Position numbers and translations under genes: made by a program. A stretch of DNA of 5,699 nt from Chloroflexota bacterium. GTDB taxonomy: Bacteria; Chloroflexota; Dehalococcoidia; SM23-28-2; RBG-16-64-32. Positions 1 to 5,138 of the stretch are shown here, piece after piece. Each line of letters opens with the position of its first letter. Position 1 is the first letter of the stretch. The notes beneath the pieces were generated by a model. The model was not told where the DNA came from, did not search any database, and saw nothing but the letters and a program-made list of their open reading frames with translations. The DNA lies in assembly GCA_005882715.1 (NCBI GenBank), contig VBEI01000103.1, forward strand, positions 1 to 5,699. Reading direction: 5' to 3'.

Positions 1-688
1 AAGTGCAAACTCAAGACGTGAGGCCCCTTCTGACAGAAGTGCGCTCGCCGACCCTGATACTCAGCCCAAGTGGCGGCGGGCTGGGGGTTGTTCAGAGCAG
101 GTTCGCGCAGGAAGTCGCGATAGGTATCCCGGGTGCTCGACTGACGACCACCGGGACGGGCTTCGCAGCACTGGCGCTGCCCGACGAACTGGCCGCTGAG
201 TTCGTGCTCGGCCGAACTGTGCGACGCCCGCTGGCGGCTGATCATCCTGAGCGGGCCGAAGGCCCTTCTGGCACCGCCGTGATCCTGTTCGCCGACATCG
301 CCGACTCCACCGCCCTCACCGAGCGCCTCGGCGATACCGCCTTCCGCGCGAAGGCCCGTGACCTTGACGCCGCTCTCCGCGCCATCATCCGCGAACATGT
401 CGGCACTGCCGTGGAAGGCAAGCTCCTCGGCGACGGCGTTCTCGCCGTCTTCACCTCGGCCTCCACGCCGGTGACGTGATCCGCGAGGAGAACAACGTCT
501 ACGGCGGCGCCGTCAACATCGCTGCGCGCATCAGCGGGCTCTCGGCACCCGGTGAGGTGCTAGTCTCGGAGACGGTGCGCTCGCTGGCCCGCACGTCGGC
601 AGGCGTTCAGTTCGATGACCGCGGCGAGCAGGAGTTGAAGGGGGTTGGGGAGGCGGTGAGGGTATGGGCTGCGCGGAAGGCGGAGTGA
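1..688 (+). pseudogene. Class III adenylate/guanylate cyclase fused to a hydrolase remnant; 5'-partial and frameshifted
   Basis: The gene enters from the left edge; the GTG at 3 is probably internal. Residues 1-80 of the visible frame resemble the C-terminal part of an alpha/beta-hydrolase (VRSPTLIL, then IPGARL). Residues 91-153 begin a class III cyclase domain that would make cAMP or cGMP from NTP: FADIADST carries metal-binding D98, and KLLGDG carries K140 and D144. This frame ends at TGA 477-479. The rest of the domain continues in another frame from about 455 to TGA 686-688 (GLHAGDV, then NNVYGGAVNIAARI with the transition-state Asn and Arg, then GEVLVS). Related cyclases have roughly 20-25 more residues between FTSA and GLHAGDV, so a helix is missing and the frame is broken. 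All key catalytic residues survive, but split over two frames, so a working product is unlikely unless this is an assembly or sequencing error. Family assignment is firm; nucleotide specificity is not. Confidence 0.85.
455..461 (+). other. Deletion scar: 7-base CTCGGCC junction inside the cyclase gene
   Basis: These seven bases read as the end of F-T-S-A in the upstream frame and as the start of L-G-L-H-A-G-D in the downstream frame. Both readings match what intact relatives encode at two sites tens of bases apart. The simplest explanation is loss of the intervening segment, plus one repeat copy, by slippage or recombination between two CTCGGCC copies. The phases require a deletion of 3n+1 bases. 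The lost copy is inferred; only the junction is seen. Confidence 0.55.
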
Positions 689-719
689 TGGAGCCGCGGT
701 GGACATTGCGTATGGGACG

Positions 720-744
720 GCCGGCGAAGGGGCGCCGCGCCGGC
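720..744. repeat. Short GC-rich inverted repeat after the cyclase pseudogene
   Basis: GCCGGCG (720-726) and CGCCGGC (738-744) form a perfect 7-bp stem with an 11-base loop, 31 bases past the cyclase stop. No T run follows, so it could be a weak or Rho-assisted terminator or simply a chance GC-rich repeat. Confidence 0.25.
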
Positions 745-789
745 AATACCCATTTGTACTACCTTAAGCTCCCATTTCGCTAACGTAAG

Positions 790-798
790 TGCTAGACT
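790..798 (+). promoter_or_regulatory. Possible extended -10 promoter element
   Basis: TGCTAGACT fits the extended -10 pattern TGnTAnnnT and lies 47 bases before the ATG at 846, which would give a 5' leader of roughly 40 bases. No good -35 hexamer stands at 16-18 bases upstream, so this is only a candidate promoter for the 846-1163 gene and perhaps for the flavoprotein gene behind it. Confidence 0.3.
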
Positions 799-832
799 GG
801 GCGCGGTTGTGGCGCCCATCGGCCCGCACTGG

Positions 833-838
833 AAGGAG
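833..838 (+). promoter_or_regulatory. Ribosome binding site AAGGAG, fixes the start at 846
   Basis: AAGGAG ends 7 bases before ATG 846, an ideal spacing. It rules out the in-frame GTG at 789, which has no such site and would add a 19-residue extension unlike the family. Confidence 0.85.
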
Positions 839-845
839 TTCTCAC

Positions 846-1163
846 ATGGCAGTTCGCAACGTTTCCATTTTTCGGCCGCACCCGGGGAGGCGACAGGAGT
901 TCTTAAACGATGCAGTGGCGGCGAAGAAGATCCTGGAGCGGCTCGGAGCGCGGTGGCGGATTGGAGACACAACGATCGGCGGCCCCAACACCGGGAATCT
1001 CGTCGTTTCGTTAGAGTTTGCCGACATGGCCGCGTACGCTGCCTTCACGCAGAAGGCGCAGGCAGACTCCGAGTGGCAGGCGTTCCAGGCGAGAGTCGCT
1101 GGCTCACCCGATCCCACGACTACGCTGGTTGGACGGAGCCTCATCACGGACCTCGATTTGTAG
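846..1163 (+). CDS. Small dimeric alpha/beta-barrel (ferredoxin-like) domain protein, function unknown
   Basis: This encodes 105 residues from ATG 846 to TAG 1161-1163. The inferred order is a first strand (about 2-9, VRNVSIFR), helix (about 13-34, with a PGRRQEF turn), strand (about 36-44, ARWRIGDTT), strand (about 50-58, NLVVSLEFA), helix (about 60-84, MAAYAAFTQKAQADSEWQAF) and last strand (about 91-102). This beta-alpha-beta-beta-alpha-beta order and size match single-domain members of the dimeric alpha/beta-barrel superfamily (NIPSNAP, antibiotic-biosynthesis monooxygenase and related DUF families). Such proteins usually dimerise and may bind a small hydrophobic ligand or heme, but no catalytic residue can be named here. 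It has no signal peptide or membrane segment, so it is probably cytoplasmic. The flavoprotein gene follows after 87 bases on the same strand, so co-transcription is plausible. The call rests on fold pattern; the function is unknown. Confidence 0.85.
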   Translation: MAVRNVSIFRPHPGRRQEFLNDAVAAKKILERLGARWRIGDTTIGGPNTGNLVVSLEFADMAAYAAFTQKAQADSEWQAFQARVAGSPDPTTTLVGRSLITDLDL

Positions 1164-1250
1164 GACACCAAGCTGGCGGAGGCCAGCCCGAGTTGCCCCC
1201 GACATAGCCCGGCGTTCGAGGCCGGAGCGCACTACGATGAGGTAGTTAGC

Positions 1251-2384
1251 ATGAGCCCACAAATCGTTATCTGCGGCGCCGGCTTCGGCGGTCTCGAGCT
1301 GGCGGCCAGGCTCTCGGCCGCGTTCGGTAGTGAGATCGACCTCACGCTGATAGACAAAAACAACGCTTTCGTCTTCGGCTTCTCGAAGTTCGAGATCATG
1401 TTCGGGCGTCAGCGGCGCGAAGACGTAAGCTCGTACTACGCCAATATCTCGAAGCCGGGCGTTACCGTGCGCCAGGAGCTCATCACCACAATCGATCCCG
1501 AGGCCCGCCGGGTGGTCACTGACAGAAACACGTACGATGCTGACATTCTCGTCGTTGCCCTGGGCGCGGACTACGACTTCGGCGCGACGCCCGGCTTCGT
1601 CGAAGGCGGCCACGAGTTCTACACCGTAGACGGCGCCGTCCAGCTGCGAGATGTGCTTCCGAACGTCAGATCCGGCAATGTGATCGTCGCCGTGGTCAGC
1701 GAGCCCTTCAAGTGCCCGCCTGCGCCCTGTGAGGCGGCGATGCTGCTCGACGAATACTTCTCAGAGCGCGGTGTGCGGTCCAGCATCGACCTCAGCGTCG
1801 TGTCCCCGTGGGGTATCCCCATCCCGGCATCCGGCCCAGCGTCGGACGCGATCCTCGAGCGGTTCCGTGAGCGGAACATCGGCTGGGTCCCGAACCAGGG
1901 GGTAAAGGCGCTCGATCCGGCAACCAAAACGCTGCACCTGCGAGATGGAAGCACACTGCCGTACGACTTGTTCTTGGGCATCCCGATCCATCGCGTGCCC
2001 GAAGTAGTCCAAGCGTCCGGCCTGGCCGTCGACGGCTGGATTCCGGTGAACAAGGCAAACCTCTCGACGCAGTTTCCGGACGTTTACGCGATCGGCGATG
2101 TGACGAGCGCGCCCGTGCCCAAGGCGGGCATCTTCGCCGAAAGCGCTGGGCGGGCAGTGGCCGAGCATCTCATCGTGCAGCTACGCGAATCAGGCGCGGC
2201 CAAACCGTACGACGGCGCCGGGTCCTGCTTCATCGAATTTGGAGATCACAGGGTCGGACGTGTTGACGTCGATTTCCTTAGCGGACCATCGGTAACCGCT
2301 CCATTTACCGAAGCCTCGCTCCAGGGAGCTGAGGAGAAGCAGGAGTTCGCCGCATCGAGGCGTAAGTTCTGGTTTGACAGTTAA
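1251..2384 (+). CDS. FAD-dependent oxidoreductase, sulfide:quinone reductase / flavocytochrome c sulfide dehydrogenase-like
   Basis: This encodes 377 residues from ATG 1251, with a modest GAGG (1239-1242) 8 bases upstream. Residues 4-14 (IVICGAGFGG) are the N-terminal Rossmann FAD-binding loop, and residues 102-106 (VALGA) are the usual second FAD contact. Residues 278-284 (VYAIGDV) are the C-terminal FAD motif with the conserved Asp, followed by KAGIFAESAGR. The second Rossmann region (about 143-156) lacks a GxGxxG NAD(P)H motif and instead runs into FKCPPAPCEAA. That is the layout of sulfide:quinone reductases and flavocytochrome c sulfide dehydrogenases rather than type II NADH dehydrogenases. 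C160 and C326 sit about where the sulfide dehydrogenase redox disulfide (Cys161/Cys337) lies; C155 is an extra. The C-terminus (VGRVDVDFLSG, ending RRKFWF) is typical of actinobacterial and Chloroflexota paralogues whose substrate is not established. It has no signal peptide, so it is probably cytoplasmic or a peripheral membrane protein. Sulfide, polysulfide or another thiol as substrate, and quinone as acceptor, are inferences. Confidence 0.9.
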   Translation: MSPQIVICGAGFGGLELAARLSAAFGSEIDLTLIDKNNAFVFGFSKFEIMFGRQRREDVSSYYANISKPGVTVRQELITTIDPEARRVVTDRNTYDADILVVALGADYDFGATPGFVEGGHEFYTVDGAVQLRDVLPNVRSGNVIVAVVSEPFKCPPAPCEAAMLLDEYFSERGVRSSIDLSVVSPWGIPIPASGPASDAILERFRERNIGWVPNQGVKALDPATKTLHLRDGSTLPYDLFLGIPIHRVPEVVQASGLAVDGWIPVNKANLSTQFPDVYAIGDVTSAPVPKAGIFAESAGRAVAEHLIVQLRESGAAKPYDGAGSCFIEFGDHRVGRVDVDFLSGPSVTAPFTEASLQGAEEKQEFAASRRKFWFDS

Positions 2385-2430
2385 GTCTTCGTGACGCCAA
2401 GACCCTTGGGTGCGCGGGCGAGCCGGCGCC

Positions 2431-2453
2431 GGTTTGCGGGCTGATCGCAAACC
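2431..2453 (+). terminator. Perfect 8-bp hairpin after the flavoprotein gene; possible terminator
   Basis: GGTTTGCG (2431-2438) pairs with CGCAAACC (2446-2453) around a 7-base loop, GGCTGAT, 46 bases past the flavoprotein stop. No T run follows, so it is not a classical intrinsic terminator. The same left arm can pair further downstream instead (see 2431-2477), which also allows a regulatory role. Confidence 0.4.
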
Positions 2454-2477
2454 CGCAAGACGCCCGGCCTGCAAACC
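2431..2477 (+). repeat. Alternative 13-bp helix, mutually exclusive with the 2431-2453 hairpin
   Basis: GGTTTGCGGGCTG (2431-2443) can pair with CGGCCTGCAAACC (2465-2477) over 13 consecutive positions including two G-U pairs, with a 21-base loop. It shares its left arm with the shorter hairpin because GCAAACCCG occurs twice (2447-2455 and 2471-2479). Pairing was worked out by hand; no folding energies were computed. Confidence 0.45.
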
Positions 2478-2503
2478 CGGTGAGCGATGGAGCCACAGGA
2501 AAC

Positions 2504-2530
2504 GGCTGATCGCACTTACGAGGATCAGTC
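2504..2530 (+). repeat. Stem-loop with duplicated left arm
   Basis: GGCTGATC (2504-2511) pairs with GATCAGTC (2523-2530) over 8 positions with one G-U, around an 11-base loop. The 11-mer GGCTGATCGCA containing the left arm also occurs at 2439-2449, so the right arm could pair with either copy. The element lies about 195 bases upstream of the diguanylate cyclase start. Confidence 0.4.
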
Positions 2531-2573
2531 AGGCCCGCTTCCACTGACAAGTAGCTAACTCGCGCTCTGCGAA

Positions 2574-2611
2574 AGAACACCTTCGGTCGTTATCTTGACG
2601 ACCTTTGTTCT
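2574..2611 (+). repeat. Imperfect two-part hairpin
   Basis: AGAACA (2574-2579) pairs with TGTTCT (2606-2611), and inside it GGTCGT (2585-2590) pairs with ACGACC (2598-2603) around a 7-base loop. An asymmetric internal loop of 5 and 2 bases separates the stems. It could be part of the leader structure of the diguanylate cyclase mRNA or a weak terminator; no T run follows. Confidence 0.35.
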
Positions 2612-2692
2612 CCGAGAAGCGACGGTTTCCTCGCGCGAAATGTAATAAAGCGAGTAGCGCGGGCATCTAAGACAAAGGAAGAATCCAGGCAC

Positions 2693-2737
2693 TTGCCTAC
2701 TCCTTCCCTTTTCAGCACGAAACGATGTCGTTCATAA
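2693..2737 (+). other. Possible 14-codon leader ORF overlapping the diguanylate cyclase start
   Basis: An AAAGGAAG purine stretch (2674-2681) stands 11 bases before a TTG at 2693. That TTG opens 14 codons (reading MPTPSLFSTKRCRS) and ends at TAA 2735-2737, 13 bases inside the next gene in a different frame. The downstream ATG at 2725 has no Shine-Dalgarno of its own, so translation could be coupled. The peptide is not recognised, the spacing is a little long, and chance is a fair alternative. Confidence 0.2.
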
Positions 2738-4749
2738 CAGACTACGGAACCCCGCGGGCGGAGACCGAGGTACGGTCGAAGCTACGCGACCAGCTGGCGG
2801 ACTTGACAAGAATGCTGAGCGGCTGGGCGCGCGACTGGGGTGGTCTACTCGCACTCGCACTTACCGCCTACGTTGTCGTGTTTATCGCCTGGCTGTTCGT
2901 ACGCTGGCCCTTCGGCGATCAGGTGGTGTTGATCGACAACATCGGGTTCCTGCCGATGAGCATCGCGGGCGCCATTCTGGCGTGGCGGGCCGCCTCGCAA
3001 CGCAAGCTCGACCGCCGCACGAGGCGTGCCTGGCTGGTTCTCGGCATCGGCTTTGCTTCGTTCTGGCTGGGTGACGTCCTGTGGCTCTACTACGAGAACA
3101 TCCTCGGCACGGCGCCATTCCCTTCCCTGGCGGATGCTGGTTACCTCTCCTACTACCCGCTAGTCTTTCTAGGCCTCCTGCTATTCCCGGCGGCGCCTCG
3201 ACGCGGCGGTCAGGTGCTGAAATTCTGGCTGGACTCCATGACCGTGCTCCTGGGCGGTGGCATGGTGATCTGGTACCTCCTCCTGCGCCCCATCGCCCAG
3301 GCGGAGGACAGCAGTCCGCTCTTGACGACCCTCTCCCTCGCCTACCCCGTCGGAGACCTCGTCCTGCTCTTCGGCATCACCAACATCGTACTGCGGAGAC
3401 CGCTCGCACGTAGCGGACGGGCGCTTGCGGTCCTCGCCTCGGGACTGCTCCTGTTTGTCATTGCCGACGTTGCCTTTGGCTACATGTCGATCCAGGAACA
3501 ATATGACACCGGCGACTGGCCGGACATGCTCTGGCTGGGCGGGCAGTTGCTGATGGTTCTCGCCGCCCAATACCAGTGTTGGACGGCGCGGAAGCCAGCG
3601 CAGGAGGAACAGCCGGAAGAAGCCCAGGGCCTCGGCTTCAGCTTGCTACCGCCGGCGGCGGTAATCATGAGCTTCGGCCTGCTGCTAATCCTTGAACGCG
3701 GTGAATTCGAGACAGCGATAGGTGGCCTGACGATCGCGGCTGTCGGTCTCACGGCGGTCGTGCTGGCACGCCAGATCACATCGCTCACCGAGAACACGCA
3801 CTTGCTGCGGCGCACGACAAGCCTCGCGGAGGAACTGGGGCGCAACGAGGCCCGCTTCCGTTCGCTCGTGCAGAACGCCTCCGACGTGATCATCGTTACC
3901 GATGCGGCGGGAAACATCCTCTACGAAAGTCCAGCCGTCGAACGCGTCCTGGGTTACAAGCCCGATTACCGCGTAGGGACCAACGCGCTCGCCACCATAC
4001 ATCCCGACGAAGCAGCCCGCGTGACCGAAATTCTCGCCTACGTCACGCAACATCCAGGAGAGTTCCGGACGCTCGAGTGTCGCGCGATGCACGCCGACGG
4101 GCACTGGCGATGGCTGGAAATAACCGCATCGAATGTGCTGGACGACCCGAACGTGATGGGCATCGTCGGGAACTATCGCGATATTACGGAGCGAAAGCTT
4201 CTGGAAGGGCAGCTTGCCCACCAGGCCTCCCACGACGCCCTCACAGGCCTCGCCAACCGCGCGCTCTTCCGCGACCGGCTTGAGCACTCACTGGCCCGAG
4301 CCCGCCGGCACGGCGAGCCGGTCTCCATCCTCTTCCTGGACCTGGACGACTTTAAGGCAGTTAACGACAGCCTCGGCCATTCAGCGGGGGACGCAGTGCT
4401 GGTCGCCGTCGCGAATCGGCTGCGCGGGTGCATGCGAGAGTCCGATCTCGCAGCGCGCTTAGGAGGCGACGAGTTCGCAGCCCTGTTTGAGGACACCGAC
4501 GGACCGCAGGCTGAAGCAGCCGCCAAGCGCATACTCCAGACGCTGGCGCCGCCGGTTGATGTGACCGGCCATCCGCTGCCTGCCCAGGCGAGCATTGGCC
4601 TCGCGGTGGTGAGCGACGGCAGCTGCGGTCCAGAAGAGCTTCTCCGCAGGGCAGATGCGGCAATGTATGCGGCGAAGGCCCGCGGCAAGGGACAGTACGC
4701 GGTATTCGGCGGCGAAGGGCGAGTAAGCGTCTGCCCAACCGCCGGATAG
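2725..4749 (+). CDS. Membrane-bound PAS-GGDEF diguanylate cyclase
   Basis: This protein (674 residues) should make cyclic di-GMP from two GTP at the inner face of the membrane. Hydrophobic segments lie near 41-60, 72-88, 102-122, 136-154, 168-188, 198-223, 232-253, 264-282, 308-323 and 331-348, so about ten spans form the sensory part. A linker helix (about 350-375) leads to a PAS domain (about 374-490, RFRSLVQNASDVIIVTD, ending NYRDITERK). The GGDEF domain (about 500-662) has DALTGLANR, metal-site D539 in FLDLDDF, base-contacting N547, and an intact GGDEF at 580-584. RESD (571-574), five residues before GGDEF, is the RxxD inhibitory site, so product feedback is expected. No EAL domain follows, unlike many PAS-GGDEF-EAL relatives, so it should only synthesise the messenger. 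ATG 2725 is the only start upstream of the first span (in-frame stop at 2668) but lacks a Shine-Dalgarno; ATG 2812 (residue 30) is the alternative. The signal sensed is unknown. Confidence 0.95.
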   Translation: MSFITDYGTPRAETEVRSKLRDQLADLTRMLSGWARDWGGLLALALTAYVVVFIAWLFVRWPFGDQVVLIDNIGFLPMSIAGAILAWRAASQRKLDRRTRRAWLVLGIGFASFWLGDVLWLYYENILGTAPFPSLADAGYLSYYPLVFLGLLLFPAAPRRGGQVLKFWLDSMTVLLGGGMVIWYLLLRPIAQAEDSSPLLTTLSLAYPVGDLVLLFGITNIVLRRPLARSGRALAVLASGLLLFVIADVAFGYMSIQEQYDTGDWPDMLWLGGQLLMVLAAQYQCWTARKPAQEEQPEEAQGLGFSLLPPAAVIMSFGLLLILERGEFETAIGGLTIAAVGLTAVVLARQITSLTENTHLLRRTTSLAEELGRNEARFRSLVQNASDVIIVTDAAGNILYESPAVERVLGYKPDYRVGTNALATIHPDEAARVTEILAYVTQHPGEFRTLECRAMHADGHWRWLEITASNVLDDPNVMGIVGNYRDITERKLLEGQLAHQASHDALTGLANRALFRDRLEHSLARARRHGEPVSILFLDLDDFKAVNDSLGHSAGDAVLVAVANRLRGCMRESDLAARLGGDEFAALFEDTDGPQAEAAAKRILQTLAPPVDVTGHPLPAQASIGLAVVSDGSCGPEELLRRADAAMYAAKARGKGQYAVFGGEGRVSVCPTAG

Positions 4750-4769
4750 ACGCCCGGGTAGATGGCGAT

Positions 4770-4798
4770 GCGCGCCCCAAACGAGGGCGGCGTCGCGC
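4770..4798 (+). terminator. Weak candidate terminator of the diguanylate cyclase gene
   Basis: GCGC (4770-4773) with GCGC (4795-4798) and GCCC (4774-4777) with GGGC (4785-4788) make a bulged stem around the loop CAAACGA, 21 bases past the stop. No T run follows directly. A second very short stem, GCGG/CCGC (4816-4826), is followed by the T-rich TAAGTTTTGTTT. Termination somewhere in 4770-4840 is plausible but not shown. Confidence 0.25.
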
Positions 4799-5122
4799 CT
4801 TCCCGTTACGCGCCTGCGGCAGCCGCTAAGTTTTGTTTCCTTGGTGAAACTACTCTTCGCGTTCCTACTGTTCCTCCTTCAAACGCTTAGCTGAGAATTA
4901 CAGCACCGCGTACTTCGCCTCTCTTGCGCGTAGCCTTAGCGCTCCCGCTTGGAGAAATTCACGCCCCTTTCACGAAGAAAATGCCCAAATTTCATGCATT
5001 CCCTCCGGCGCTCAGACAAGCTGCGCACTGTAGTTTTCTGGGATCGGCCTGCAGGGACGTGGAAATAGGTTTAACCGACCGAGATCTCCGTCGCGCCAAC
5101 ATCAAGCCAACCCCGGGCCCGC

Positions 5123-5129
5123 AAAGGAG
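5123..5129 (+). promoter_or_regulatory. Ribosome binding site AAAGGAG for the secreted protein
   Basis: AAAGGAG is the only strong Shine-Dalgarno in this region. It ends 9 bases before the in-frame ATT at 5139 but 21 bases before the in-frame TTG at 5151, so it favours the ATT as start. Confidence 0.65.
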
Positions 5130-5138
5130 AGTCGACCA

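Larger units (their letters stand above)
2385..2724. other. 340-base intergenic region, structured, no convincing gene
   Basis: No reading frame here resembles a protein. The first half (2423-2530) is dense in GC-rich inverted and direct repeats, listed separately. The second half has an imperfect hairpin (2574-2611), then a more AT-rich stretch (2636-2680) that could hold a promoter, though no convincing -35/-10 pair was found. The last 30 bases before the diguanylate cyclase ATG are pyrimidine-rich and lack a Shine-Dalgarno sequence. Confidence 0.6.
4750..5138. other. 389-base intergenic region, no convincing gene
   Basis: The stretch starts GC-rich with weak hairpins just after the diguanylate cyclase stop, then becomes noticeably less GC-rich from about 4828 to 5040. 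An open frame from 4924 (ATG 4981 inside it) to 5154 has no credible ribosome site or family resemblance. Two small palindromes occur near the end: GGTTTAACC (5068-5076) and GAGATCTC (5081-5088). They could be operator half-sites or chance. No clear promoter was found for the secreted protein gene downstream, although its leader must begin somewhere here. Confidence 0.6.

Noticed and set aside
754..786. TTGTAC (754-759) as a -35 box with TAACGT (781-786) as -10
   Set aside because: The 21-base spacing is too long and the -10 match is poor. The extended -10 at 790-798 is better, though still weak.
789..845. N-terminal extension of the small barrel protein from GTG 789
   Set aside because: AAGGAG at 833-838 sits 7 bases before ATG 846, and the extension does not resemble the family.
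1104..1613. 169-residue open frame on the minus strand
   Set aside because: It overlaps two well-supported + strand genes and their spacer, and shows no family motif; it is a codon-bias shadow.
1251..2384. Type II NADH dehydrogenase for the flavoprotein
   Set aside because: The second Rossmann region lacks the GxGxxG NADH-binding motif and carries the cysteine-bearing KCPPAPCE instead.
2420..2540. c-di-GMP-I (GEMM) riboswitch upstream of the GGDEF gene
   Set aside because: Pieces such as GCAAACC and GACGC occur, but the conserved order of GEMM core blocks (including GACGCAAAGCC and the tetraloop receptor) could not be aligned. The structure seen is a different set of hairpins.
2595..2600. 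TTGACG as a -35 box for the diguanylate cyclase gene
   Set aside because: It is a good hexamer by itself, but no -10-like sequence lies 16-19 bases downstream.
3685..4287. 200-residue open frame on the minus strand
   Set aside because: It is antisense to the PAS region of the diguanylate cyclase, a common by-product of GC-rich coding sequence, and has no recognisable motif.
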